Shown here: positions 53,218-61,956 of the stretch, piece after piece
Layout: each line of letters opens with the position of its first letter
Position numbering within the stretch: position 1 is the stretch's first letter
Source: JAKAWQ01 sp035509315
GTDB lineage: Bacteria; Pseudomonadota; Alphaproteobacteria; Acetobacterales; Acetobacteraceae
Direction of reading: 5' to 3'
Assembly: GCA_035509315.1 (NCBI GenBank)
Contig: DATJLS010000032.1
Location: forward strand, 40,338-104,337
DNA length: 64,000 bases
Made by a program: the position numbers and the translations under genes
The notes under the pieces: model-generated
What the model was told of the DNA's origin: nothing
Seen by the model: the letters and a program-made list of their open reading frames with translations, nothing else
Databases searched by the model: none

Positions 53218-53247
53218 CTGCCACAGGGTCCTGCCACAGGGTCCTGC
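53218..53247 (+). repeat. Tandem 13-bp duplication upstream of the iminopeptidase gene
   Basis: CTGCCACAGGGTC occurs twice in a row (53218-53230, 53231-53243), followed by CTGC. It lies in the 196-bp divergent region between etfB and the iminopeptidase, 35 bp before the latter's start. It may be a slippage product or a paired regulator site. Confidence 0.55.
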
Positions 53248-53281
53248 TTGATCCCCTCCGGCCGCATTGTAGAAAACCCGC

Positions 53282-54232
53282 ATGCCGCGCGGTGACCTGT
53301 TCCCCGAAATCGGACCTTTCGAGACCGGTTACCTGCCGCTCAGCGGCGGGCATGTGATGTACTGGGAGCAGGTCGGCAATCCGCGCGGGCAGCCCGCCCT
53401 GTTTCTCCATGGCGGACCCGGCGCCGGGGCCGGGGCGGTGCATCGGCGCTTCTTCGATCCCGGCTACTGGCGCACCGTCATCTTCGATCAGCGCGGCGCC
53501 GGCCGCTCGCGGCCGCTCGGCAGCCTGGCGCAGAACACCACTCCCGATCTCGTCGAGGATATCGAGCGGCTGCGCCGGCATCTCGGCATCGAGCGCTGGC
53601 TGCTCTTCGGCGGCTCCTGGGGCTCGACGCTCGCGCTCGCCTACGCAGAGGCCCATCCGGAGCGGGTCAGCGGCTGTGTGCTGCGCGGGGTGTTCCTCGG
53701 CCGGCCGCAGGAGGTGGAATGGTTCCTGCACGGGCTCGCCCACATCTTTCCCGATGCCCACGCCAATTTCGCCGGGTTCCTGCCGGAGGCCGAGCGGGGC
53801 AACCTGCTCGAAGCCTACCTGGCTCGCCTCACCCACCCCGATCCCGCCATCCATTTGCCAGCGGCGCGAGCCTGGTCGATCTACGAGGGCTCCTGCAGCA
53901 CCTTGCTGCCCAGCCCCGAGACGGTCGCCTCCTTCTCCCAGGACCGTACCGCCCTGGGGCTTGCCCGGATCGAGGCCTATTACTTCGCGCACGGGCTCTT
54001 CTTGCCGCCTGGGGGTCTGCTCGGCGGAATGTCGCGGATCGGCCGCATCCCGGCCGAGATCGTCCAGGGTCGTTATGACATGGTCTGTCCGGCCTGCACC
54101 GCATTCGAGCTGGCCGCCGCCTGGCCTGCCGCCCGGCTCACGATCATCCCGGATGCCGGCCACTCGGCACTCGAACCCGGCATCCGCCGTGCACTCATCT
54201 CCGCCGTCGAACGGCTGCGCACCGCGCGCTGA
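53282..54232 (+). CDS. pip: Prolyl iminopeptidase
   Basis: 316 residues, alpha/beta-hydrolase S33 type. The oxyanion HGGPG (43-47), FDQRGAGRS (68-76), nucleophile Ser112 in GGSWGS, the Asp in GRYDMVCP and the His in DAGHSA are all in place. It removes N-terminal proline from peptides in the cytoplasm. No signal peptide is seen. The ATG at 53282 begins MPRGDLFPEIGPFETGYLPL, the family start. Confidence 0.94.
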   Translation: MPRGDLFPEIGPFETGYLPLSGGHVMYWEQVGNPRGQPALFLHGGPGAGAGAVHRRFFDPGYWRTVIFDQRGAGRSRPLGSLAQNTTPDLVEDIERLRRHLGIERWLLFGGSWGSTLALAYAEAHPERVSGCVLRGVFLGRPQEVEWFLHGLAHIFPDAHANFAGFLPEAERGNLLEAYLARLTHPDPAIHLPAARAWSIYEGSCSTLLPSPETVASFSQDRTALGLARIEAYYFAHGLFLPPGGLLGGMSRIGRIPAEIVQGRYDMVCPACTAFELAAAWPAARLTIIPDAGHSALEPGIRRALISAVERLRTAR

Positions 54233-54275
54233 GACGGGCGACGAAGAGAAAATCGGAGGCCAGAGGCTTCGTCCC

Positions 54276-56789
54276 ATGCGCGCCTGGATATCCTCCATTC
54301 CTACTCGATCCCCTTGGGGATGGCCTTGGGCCGCGGCCGCCGTGACCCGGCTTTTTGCGCTGCTGCTCCTCCTTTTGGCGGCCGCGTCACCACCCCACGC
54401 GGTGCCGCCGGCGCCCGAAAGCACGCAGGGCGGGCCCCCGTCGGCTGCGCTCACCCGCGAGCAGGCGGCGGCCGCGCTCTCGGCGCTGGAAAATCCCGGC
54501 ACGCGGGACGCGCTGATCGCGGCGCTGCGGGCGCTCGCTCAAGGCGCCCCGTCGGGCCCGCCCCCCGCTTCCAGCGCGGCTCATGCCCCAACGCCAGCAG
54601 CGGCGACGGCGGAAGGGGTGAAGACGGCCGCGCCGGCAGCGAATGAGGCTGCAGCTTCGACGGGCAAGCCTGCGCCCGAGAAGTCTGCCGGGACGACTCT
54701 CGCGATCCCGCTCCAGCCGGACAGTCTCGGCGCGCAGATTCTGGTCGAATTCTCGCATCGTCTGACCGCGGTGGGCCAGGCGATCACCGCGGCTCTCAGG
54801 GCGATGATCTCGCTCCCTCTTCTTTCGATCTGGATCTCAAGCATCTGGCAGGACCAGTATCTCCATCAGATTTTTCTCGCCGTGGCCTGGAGGCTCGCTG
54901 TCGTGGCGGTGGCAGGGCTGGCGGCGGAGCGGCTGGCGATCTGGATCCTGTCCAGGGCAAGAGCGGGCGTGGCCCGCCTCGCACTGCGCCGCGATGGCGA
55001 GGTCGCGCCACTCGAAGAGGGCGCGGACGAAGGCGAAGCGCGCGCCGAGGCCGGCGAGACGGAAGCCGACCATCCGCAGAGGGCGTCGCGACACTTGCGG
55101 CGCGCGGGCTTCGCCTGCCTTGCATTCCTTCTCGATCTCGTCCCGGTGGTGGTCTTCGCGGGCGTCGCCAACGGGCTTCTCGCCGCCGGACTTGGGGCGA
55201 GCGTGATCGCAAGGCTCGTGATCCTCGCCCTCGTCAACGCCTATGTGATCGTGCGGGTTCTCCTTTCCGCGGTGCGCATGCTGCTCGGCGATGAGTGCGC
55301 TTCGTTGCGGCTCCTGCCGGTTTCCGACCACGCGGCACGCTATACGATGGTCTGGGCGCGGCGAATCCTGGGCGTCAGCGTCTTTGGCTATACTGCCGCC
55401 GAAGTCGCCCTTCTGTTCGGCCTCTACCCGAGCCTCCACCTCGCTTTCGTCAAGCTGGTGGCGCTGGCGATCCATCTTTTCCTCGTGGTGATCGTGCTGC
55501 AGCAGCGCCGCACGGTCCGGGCATGGCTCCGCGCGCCCGCGGATGCGCGCGGACCCTTCGCCGCTTTGCGCAATCTCTTCGCGGCCTATTGGCACTACTT
55601 TGCAATCTTCTATCTCGTGACACTTTGGATTCTCTGGGCCATCGGGGTTCGGCACGGATTCAGCACGCTTCTTCGCTTCTGCCTCGCTGCGGTGGTGGTG
55701 ATCGCGGGGGCATGGGCAGCTGATCAGGCGACCAAGCGGGCGATCGAAAACCATATCCGGATCGGCGAACTCGCGGATCGTTTCCCCGGATTCGAACGAA
55801 GGGCCCGGTACTATCTGCGCGGCTTGCGCAATCTCGTCTCGATCGTGCTCGGCCTGTTTGCGATCCTGGTCCTGCTCGAAGTGTGGGGTGTCGATGCCTT
55901 CAGCTGGTTCGCTTCCGATTCGCTCGGCGGGCGGATTCTCGGCGCGGTGGTGGTGATCGGCGTGACCGTCGCGGCAGCAGCGCTGGTGTGGGAGGCGGTC
56001 AACGGCGCCGTGGAGGGCCATCTCGCCCGGCTCTCGCGCGAGGGACACATCATGCGCTCGGCTCGGCTGCGCACGCTTCTGCCCATGCTGCGAGCGACGC
56101 TTTTCGTCATCATCGGCATCGTCGTCGGGTTGATGGCGTTGAGCCAGATCGGCGTGAACATCGCCCCCCTGCTCGCGGGTGCCGGCATCGTCGGCATCGC
56201 GATCGGCTTCGGCTCGCAGAAGCTCGTGCAGGACATCATCACCGGGCTCTTCCTGCTGCTCGAAAACGCGATGCAGGTGGGTGACGTGGTCTCGCTCGGC
56301 GGGCTCGGCGGCGTGGTCGAAAATCTTTCCATCCGCACCATCCGCCTGCGCGACAAGGACGGCTCGATCCATATCGTGCCGTTCAGCGCCGTGACGAGCG
56401 TGACCAACATGACGCGCGACTTCAGCTATGCGGTGTTCAATGTCGGCATCGCCTACAAGGAGGATGTGGACCGCGTGATCGCGGTGCTGAAGGACATTGC
56501 GGCCGAGATGCGCAAGGATCCGGAATGGTCGGCGATGATCCGTGACGAGCTCGAGGTCTGGGGGCTCGACGAGTTCGCCGCTTCCTCGGTGGTGATCGTC
56601 TGCCGGTTGAGGACCGGCCCGTCGCAGCGCTGGGCCGTGATGCGGGAGTTCAACCGGCGCATGAAGCGGCGCTTTGACGAGCTTGGGATCGAGATCCCCT
56701 TCCCTCACCAGAAGCTGGTTCTTGATCAGCCCGTCACGCTCTATCATCTCCCTCGGGGAACGAATGCCTCGCCCGGAGCACGGCCATGA
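54276..56789 (+). CDS. Large MscS-family mechanosensitive channel
   Basis: 837 residues from ATG 54276. A hydrophobic leader (FALLLLLLAAASPPHA) and a periplasmic Ala/Pro-rich segment precede about ten membrane helices. The MscS pore region is GAGIVGIAIGFGSQKLVQDI, then TGLFLLLENAMQVGDVV and the cytoplasmic VENLSIRTIRLRDKDGS. Large multi-helix MscS proteins (YbiO/MscK type) open under membrane tension. A GTG at 54342, just before the leader, is an alternative start and would give a cleaner signal peptide. The ATGA overlap links it to the dioxygenase gene. Confidence 0.9.
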   Translation: MRAWISSIPTRSPWGWPWAAAAVTRLFALLLLLLAAASPPHAVPPAPESTQGGPPSAALTREQAAAALSALENPGTRDALIAALRALAQGAPSGPPPASSAAHAPTPAAATAEGVKTAAPAANEAAASTGKPAPEKSAGTTLAIPLQPDSLGAQILVEFSHRLTAVGQAITAALRAMISLPLLSIWISSIWQDQYLHQIFLAVAWRLAVVAVAGLAAERLAIWILSRARAGVARLALRRDGEVAPLEEGADEGEARAEAGETEADHPQRASRHLRRAGFACLAFLLDLVPVVVFAGVANGLLAAGLGASVIARLVILALVNAYVIVRVLLSAVRMLLGDECASLRLLPVSDHAARYTMVWARRILGVSVFGYTAAEVALLFGLYPSLHLAFVKLVALAIHLFLVVIVLQQRRTVRAWLRAPADARGPFAALRNLFAAYWHYFAIFYLVTLWILWAIGVRHGFSTLLRFCLAAVVVIAGAWAADQATKRAIENHIRIGELADRFPGFERRARYYLRGLRNLVSIVLGLFAILVLLEVWGVDAFSWFASDSLGGRILGAVVVIGVTVAAAALVWEAVNGAVEGHLARLSREGHIMRSARLRTLLPMLRATLFVIIGIVVGLMALSQIGVNIAPLLAGAGIVGIAIGFGSQKLVQDIITGLFLLLENAMQVGDVVSLGGLGGVVENLSIRTIRLRDKDGSIHIVPFSAVTSVTNMTRDFSYAVFNVGIAYKEDVDRVIAVLKDIAAEMRKDPEWSAMIRDELEVWGLDEFAASSVVIVCRLRTGPSQRWAVMREFNRRMKRRFDELGIEIPFPHQKLVLDQPVTLYHLPRGTNASPGARP

Positions 56790-57529
56790 CCCGCACCGAC
56801 CCGCTTGCCGATCTTTTCCATACGCTCTCCCGCGATGGCTTTGCCCATGTGCCGGGGCCGCGGATGCGGGCGCTCTTCGAAGCCAACGGCGTGCTTTCCG
56901 ATCCGCTCTCCGACTGGGCGGAGTTCACGGCGAGCTGGAACGATCTCGGGCTCGATGTCTATATGGCCGATGGTGGCCGTTACCGGCGCCGGCGCTTCGC
57001 CGTGTTCGCGGCTGCGGCGGATGGCGGCCCGGTCCAGCGCGGACCGCATCAGCCGCACTATCAGAGCCGAGACTATAACGCGCTCAATGGCGGGATCGAA
57101 CGTTGGTTCGCGCCGATCGCCGAAAAGGTGAGCGCCGGGCCAAGCATGCAGGCGATCCTCGCCACTTGCCGCCTCCTGTTCGACCGGTTGGCTCCCGGAC
57201 GGGCCTGGCACATCGAGGCGCACCAGTTCCGCATCGAAGCGCGCGCGGACACGGCGGGCCAACCGACACCTGAGGGTATGCACCGCGATGGGGTCGATTA
57301 TGTTCTCGTGCTGCTGATCCGGCGGGAGAATGTGCGGAGCGGGGTCACCTCCATCCACGATCTCGCGGGACATCCTCTCGGCAGCTTCACATTGGCCGAG
57401 CCGTTTGCCGCCGCTCTCGTCGATGACCACCTTGTGATGCACGGCGTGACGCCGGTCGAACCCGAGGATCCCTCGCAACCTGCCTTTCGCGACGTGCTCG
57501 TGGTGACCTTTCGCGCCGCCGAAGGATAG
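56786..57529 (+). CDS. 2-oxoglutarate/Fe(II) dioxygenase of the 2OG-Fe_Oxy_2 family
   Basis: 247 residues. Iron ligands His166 and Asp168 (MHRDGVDYV) and His219 (VMHGV), and the 2-oxoglutarate Arg in FRDVLVVTFR, fit the free-amino-acid dioxygenase group that includes the Bacillus L-isoleucine 4-hydroxylase and BsmA. It would hydroxylate a free amino acid or a similar small molecule. It overlaps the MscS gene by 4 bp, an unusual pairing that may tie product release to osmotic adaptation. The MITE begins 17 bp after its stop. Confidence 0.8.
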   Translation: MTRTDPLADLFHTLSRDGFAHVPGPRMRALFEANGVLSDPLSDWAEFTASWNDLGLDVYMADGGRYRRRRFAVFAAAADGGPVQRGPHQPHYQSRDYNALNGGIERWFAPIAEKVSAGPSMQAILATCRLLFDRLAPGRAWHIEAHQFRIEARADTAGQPTPEGMHRDGVDYVLVLLIRRENVRSGVTSIHDLAGHPLGSFTLAEPFAAALVDDHLVMHGVTPVEPEDPSQPAFRDVLVVTFRAAEG

Positions 57530-57546
57530 TCCCTTCCCATTGCTCA

Positions 57547-57722
57547 GAGACTGTTTGAGAATGCGTTGTGATGAGTCGGCTCGTTCCAAGTTGGGGGCGC
57601 CGCAGGCGCCGGCCGGCGCGGCTTTCGAGAACCGGAGCGGAGCGGCCTTCGAGGGCCGTGAGCGCCGGAAGCGCAGAAAGACGCGTCGGACGACCACCAC
57701 AGTCGCATTCTCAAACAGTCTC
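57547..57722. mobile_element. 176-bp MITE with perfect 19-bp inverted ends and TCA target duplication
   Basis: GAGACTGTTTGAGAATGCG (57547-57565) and its exact reverse complement (57704-57722) bound a 176-bp noncoding element. It is flanked by TCA on both sides (57544-57546 and 57723-57725). A 3-bp TNA duplication and GAG-starting ends are the habit of IS1031-group IS5-family elements, so this looks like a non-autonomous derivative. The interior is GC-rich and encodes no transposase. The right-hand TCA is, on the minus strand, the TGA stop codon of the SIS gene, which stays intact. Confidence 0.8.
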
Positions 57723-58745
57723 TCAGAGCGTCCGCGTCACCTTGCTCAGATGCGGCGGCGCATCGGGGTTCATGCCCCGAGCCTCGGCCAGCGAAGCGGC
57801 GAGCGGATAGAAGGATTGCACCGCGGCGAGCGGGTCGAGATCGGGTTCGTCCGTCGTGGTGAGCGTCACGTTGCGCTCACCGATCTCCTCGGGTGCGGCG
57901 AGCACCACCTTGGCGCCGCTTTCTCGAAGCTCGGCGGCGAGCGAAACGAGCTCCGCGAGCGCAGGGCCGCGCATGGCCAGGACAAGCACCGTTTCCTTGG
58001 GCCCGATCAACGCCATAGGGCCGTGGCGAAGCTCCGCCCCGCTGATGGCTTCGGCGTGCAGGCCGCAGGTTTCCTTGAGCTTGAGCGCGACCTCCGCGGC
58101 AATGGCGAGGCCGAGCCCCCGGCTGACGACGATCGCGCGATCGGAAGCGGCGAGCGGCGGGATCGCCGCGCTCCAGTCCCTTTCCGCCGCGCCCGCAAGC
58201 CGCGCCGGGAGGGCCGCAAGGCCGGCAAGGAAGCGGGCATCGCCCTGCCAGGTGCCGATGAGACGAGCGGCGGCGGCTAGGCTCGCGAGAAAGCTCTTGG
58301 TGGCGGCGACGGCACGCTCCGCCCCGGCGTGCAGACCGAAACACCAGGCCGCGACTTCGGCGAGCGGCGAGGCCGTGTCATTGACGAGTGCGGCCGCGAT
58401 GGCGCCGGCACGGCGGAGCGCGTGGAGGCCTGCGAGGATGTCGGGGCTCTGGCCCGACTGGGAGAGCGCGACGGCGAAGAGCCCCTGGGCGCGGAGTGGC
58501 GCGTCGTACAGAGTGACCAGGGAGGGCGGGAGCGAAGCGACCGGGCGGCCGAGCCGCGCCGTCAGCAGATAGCCGAGATAGGAAGCGGCATGATCCGAGC
58601 TGCCGCGCGCGACGGTCACGACTGCCCGCGGATCGGCCACGCGCAGGCAGGCGCCGAAGGCGGCCCAGGCGGCTTCATCGGCGGCGAGGAAGCGCGCGAC
58701 CGCGTCAGGAGCAGCGAGCGCCTCGGCGAGCATCAACGACGGCAT
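57723..58745 (-). CDS. SIS-domain sugar isomerase/deaminase (NagB-II/AgaS-like)
   Basis: 340 residues with two SIS domains: VARGSSDHAASYLGYLLTAR and ALSQSGQSPDILAGLH in the first, and VSRGLGLAIAAEVALKLKET with EAISGAELRHGPMALI in the second. This is the isomerase half of glucosamine-6-phosphate synthase without the glutaminase, the form found in NagB-II deaminases and AgaS. It probably deaminates or isomerises an amino-sugar phosphate. It is divergent from an ABC importer for sugars. The C-terminus HLSKVTRTL is normal, and the stop codon comes from the duplicated MITE target site. Confidence 0.87.
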   Translation of the reverse strand: MPSLMLAEALAAPDAVARFLAADEAAWAAFGACLRVADPRAVVTVARGSSDHAASYLGYLLTARLGRPVASLPPSLVTLYDAPLRAQGLFAVALSQSGQSPDILAGLHALRRAGAIAAALVNDTASPLAEVAAWCFGLHAGAERAVAATKSFLASLAAAARLIGTWQGDARFLAGLAALPARLAGAAERDWSAAIPPLAASDRAIVVSRGLGLAIAAEVALKLKETCGLHAEAISGAELRHGPMALIGPKETVLVLAMRGPALAELVSLAAELRESGAKVVLAAPEEIGERNVTLTTTDEPDLDPLAAVQSFYPLAASLAEARGMNPDAPPHLSKVTRTL

Positions 58746-58904
58746 GATCCTCCTTCGCCCTTCCTTTGCCTCGGTCGTCCTGCCCCATGATTTGCTTTCC
58801 GATCTTTTGCCTCATGCCACAACGAAAACTTGCAATCGCGCGAAAGCTGGGCTCGACTGGCTGACAGAATCCTGCGGGCAAACAGGTGGCAAGGAGGAAG
58901 CGCG

Positions 58905-60164
58905 ATGAAAACAGGGACACCGAAATCCGCAAGTGCGGGGGTGCGGCGCCGCCCACTGATGGCAGCTGCCGGCTCCGCGCTCGCGCTGGCGCCTTTCGCC
59001 GCTCGCGCGGCGAGCAGCCTGCACGTGACGGTGGCCTACTACAGTGCCGCCACCGGCCCCTATTTCCAGCAGATGGCAAAGGCGTTCGAGGCCGCAAACC
59101 CTGGAATCACCGTCAAGATCGATGTGGTGAACTGGGACACGCTGCTGCAGACCCTGCAGACGGACATTTCGGGCGGTGTCACGCCCGATCTCTCCATCAT
59201 CGGCACGCGCTGGCTGCTCACCTTCGTCAAGGATGGCGTTGCCGAGCCGCTCGATCATTTCATGACACCGCAGTTCCGGGACCGTTTCATCGGCACCTTC
59301 CTCGAGCCGGCCAAAATTGACGGCAAGGTGTACGGGCTGCCGATCGCCGCCTCGGCGCGGGCGATGTTTTACAACAAGGATATGCTGACGAAGGCGGGCT
59401 TCCCGGACGGGCCGAAGACTTGGGACGATGTTCTTGCCGCAGCGGCAAGGATCAAGGCAGCGGGCGGATACGGCTTCGGCCTGCAGGGCAAGGCGATCGA
59501 GACCGATGTCTATTGGTACTATGCGCTCTGGAGCTATGGCGGCGAGCTGATCGACAAGCAGGGCTTATCGGCCTTCAATTCACCCGCTGGCTGGCTTGCG
59601 CTCACGCTCTATCAGACGATGGTGAAGGAGGGGCTGACCCAGCCCGGTGTCACCGATTACACGCGCGAGGATGTGCAGAACCTTTTCAAGCAAGGGCGCG
59701 TGGGAATGATGATCACCGCACCGTTCCTCATCAACCAGATCGCCGCGGAGGCGCCGAAGCTGCAATACGGCATCTGCCCCGTGCCTCGTGGCACGACCTC
59801 GGCCACCTATGCCGTCACCGATTCGATCGTGATGTTCGGAAACTCGCACGCGAAGGAAGCGGCGTGGAAGTTCCTCGACTTCCTGTTCACGAAAGGGCCA
59901 CGTGTCACCTTCAACAAGAACGAGGGCTTTCTGCCCACGACCAAGGCCGCCGCAGCCGATCCCTATTTCACCGACAACAAGCAGCTTCAGATTTTCGTGA
60001 GCCTGCTGCCGGAGGCGCATTTCGCGCCAACCATTCCGGGGTGGGAGGGCATGGCCCAGGCAGTCATCGATGCGGTGCAATCCGTCTATCTCGGCAAGGC
60101 CGATCCGGAAGCGGCCCTCAAGCTCGCCTCGGCCCAGGCCGATCGGGCGCTGAAGGGCGATTAG
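58905..60164 (+). CDS. Extracellular sugar-binding protein (MalE/UgpB family)
   Basis: 419 residues from ATG 58905, with an AAGGAGGAAG ribosome site. The leader is Tat-like (VRRRPLMAAAGSALALAPFA, cleavage near ARAAS). The mature part is a family 1 solute-binding protein: VAYYSAATGPYFQQMAKAFE, TVKIDVVNWDTLLQTLQTD and DGKVYGLPIAASARAMFYNK. It is the receptor for the two permeases downstream. The divergent SIS gene hints at an amino sugar or its oligomer as substrate. Confidence 0.9.
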   Translation: MKTGTPKSASAGVRRRPLMAAAGSALALAPFAARAASSLHVTVAYYSAATGPYFQQMAKAFEAANPGITVKIDVVNWDTLLQTLQTDISGGVTPDLSIIGTRWLLTFVKDGVAEPLDHFMTPQFRDRFIGTFLEPAKIDGKVYGLPIAASARAMFYNKDMLTKAGFPDGPKTWDDVLAAAARIKAAGGYGFGLQGKAIETDVYWYYALWSYGGELIDKQGLSAFNSPAGWLALTLYQTMVKEGLTQPGVTDYTREDVQNLFKQGRVGMMITAPFLINQIAAEAPKLQYGICPVPRGTTSATYAVTDSIVMFGNSHAKEAAWKFLDFLFTKGPRVTFNKNEGFLPTTKAAAADPYFTDNKQLQIFVSLLPEAHFAPTIPGWEGMAQAVIDAVQSVYLGKADPEAALKLASAQADRALKGD

Positions 60165-60171
60165 CTCTATA

Positions 60172-61092
60172 TTGTTTTTGGCGGGGATTGCGCGGACGGG
60201 AGAGAGGCGGGCGGGGCGCGCCCGCATTCCACGCGCCTTGGTGCCCTGGCTCCTGATCGGCCCGAGCCTCGTACTCGCGGTCGTCGTAATCTTTTACCCG
60301 TTTGTCGAGATCGTTCAGCTCTCTCTGCACGACGTCTCGCCTTTCGGCATCGTGCGCGGCTTCGTCGGTTTTGCAAACTATGCCCGCACGTTGAACGATC
60401 CCGTCTTCCAGGCAACGGTGCTGCGCACGCTCGAATGGACCGTCGCGGTGGTTGGCGGGACGGTGATCATTTCGATGCCGGTGGCGCTCGTGCTCGCTCA
60501 GGATTTCCACGGAAGGGGTCTTGCCCGCACCCTCATCCTTCTTCCCTGGTCGATGTCGCTCGCGATGGCGGCGATCGTCTGGCTATGGGCCTTCAACGGC
60601 AATTACGGCATGGTGAATTCCATCCTGGAGGGGGCCGGCCTCATCGCGAAGCCGTTGCAATGGATGGCCCGCGCGGATACGGCCTTCCCGGTCGAAATCG
60701 GGGTCGGCATCCTTGTCTCCATTCCCTTCACGGTGACGATCTTCCTCGGCGGTCTCGCTTCGATTCCGGGCGAGATCTATGAGGCCGCGCGAATCGACGG
60801 GGCCGGCCCGCTCGCGCAGTTCCGCTGGATGACGCTGCCGTTGCTGCGGCCGTTCGTGACCATCGCCGTCGTTCTGAACATGATCTACGTCTTCAATTCC
60901 TTTCCGATCATCTGGGTGATGACCGAAGGTGGGCCGGACAATTCGACGCATATCCTGGTGACCTATCTCTATGAGCTCGCCTTCCGGATCGGGCGGCCGG
61001 GGCTCGCGGCGGCCGTATCGGTGGCGATGCTCGCCATCGTCCTGGTCTTCTCCTTCGCCTATCTCAGGCTCGCCGAGCGGGAAGCCACGTGA
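60172..61092 (+). CDS. Sugar ABC permease 1 (MalF type), TTG start
   Basis: 306 residues beginning at TTG 60172, 7 bp after the binding-protein stop. It has six hydrophobic segments and an EAA loop in EIYEAARIDGAGPLAQFRWM, followed by MTEGGPDNSTHILVTYLYEL. It pairs with the next permease, with which it overlaps by 4 bp (GTGA). The start could also lie a little further downstream, but there is no better-placed codon. Confidence 0.88.
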   Translation: MFLAGIARTGERRAGRARIPRALVPWLLIGPSLVLAVVVIFYPFVEIVQLSLHDVSPFGIVRGFVGFANYARTLNDPVFQATVLRTLEWTVAVVGGTVIISMPVALVLAQDFHGRGLARTLILLPWSMSLAMAAIVWLWAFNGNYGMVNSILEGAGLIAKPLQWMARADTAFPVEIGVGILVSIPFTVTIFLGGLASIPGEIYEAARIDGAGPLAQFRWMTLPLLRPFVTIAVVLNMIYVFNSFPIIWVMTEGGPDNSTHILVTYLYELAFRIGRPGLAAAVSVAMLAIVLVFSFAYLRLAEREAT

Positions 61093-61940
61093 GCCAGCGC
61101 CGCGGATTCAAACGCAGTGTGACCTGCTGGCTCGTGCTGCTGCCGCTGATCGCGCTCGTGCTCTTTCCATTCGCGGTGATGCTCTCGACCGCGCTCAAAC
61201 CCACGTCCGAAGTGTTGCAATATCCGCCGCACTGGATTCCCCATCACGTCGATTGGGGAACATTCGCGGCCATGTGGCAGGCCGCGGATTTCGGCACCGC
61301 CCTGCTGAACAGCCTTGCGATCAGCATCGGTGCGACCCTGCTCGCGCTCATCGTATCCGTGCCGGCGGCCTATGGCGTGGCCCGGCTTGCCTTCGCGGCG
61401 AAGGGAGCCTATCGCCGTTTCCTCCTGATCACCCAGATGCTTTCCCCGATCCTGCTCGTGCTCGGCCTTTTCCGCATGGCCGCTGCGGTGCCGCTCGGCG
61501 ACGGCACGCTCGTCAATACGCGAATCGTGGTCGTGGTGATCTATGCCGCCTTCAACATCGCTTTCGCGGTATGGATGCTTTCGGCCTATTTCGCATCCAT
61601 TCCACGCGATCTGGAGGAGGCCGCCTGGATCGACGGCTGCACCAAGCCGCGCGCGGTTCTCAGCATCTTCCTGCCCGTGGCCGTGCCGGCAATCGCGGTC
61701 ACGGCGATCGTCACCTTCGTCAATGGATGGAACGAGTTCACGGTCGCGCTTACGATGCTGCGCTCGCCCGAGAAGCAGACGATTACGCTCACCGTGGTGA
61801 ATCTGGTGGCCGGGCGCTATTCGGTGGAATGGAACCAGGTCATGGCCGCGGCGCTGTTGGCGACGGTTCCGGTCGCGGTGCTGTTCGCCTGGGTGCAGCG
61901 CTATCTCGTCCAGGGGCTGACGCTTGGCGCGGTGAAGTAG
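61089..61940 (+). CDS. Sugar ABC permease 2 (MalG type)
   Basis: 283 residues from GTG 61089, with six helices and an EAA-type loop (DLEEAAWIDGCTKPRAVLSI). The C-terminus FAWVQRYLVQGLTLGAVK is typical of MalG-like proteins. It completes the binding-protein/two-permease set. No ATPase gene follows: the next gene is a potassium channel, so the importer must borrow an ATPase made elsewhere. Confidence 0.9.
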   Translation: MSQRRGFKRSVTCWLVLLPLIALVLFPFAVMLSTALKPTSEVLQYPPHWIPHHVDWGTFAAMWQAADFGTALLNSLAISIGATLLALIVSVPAAYGVARLAFAAKGAYRRFLLITQMLSPILLVLGLFRMAAAVPLGDGTLVNTRIVVVVIYAAFNIAFAVWMLSAYFASIPRDLEEAAWIDGCTKPRAVLSIFLPVAVPAIAVTAIVTFVNGWNEFTVALTMLRSPEKQTITLTVVNLVAGRYSVEWNQVMAAALLATVPVAVLFAWVQRYLVQGLTLGAVK

Positions 61941-61956
61941 TAACCATCCGCTCAGG

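Noticed and set aside
53409..54275. Extending the MscS protein to a 1126-residue form
   Set aside because: The extra N-terminal 289 codons lie within the iminopeptidase gene in another frame, and the signal-like leader starts only after 54276.
54837..56747. A 636-codon minus-strand frame inside the MscS gene
   Set aside because: The sense strand has clear MscS motifs and membrane helices. The antisense product is a His/Asp/Arg-rich artefact.
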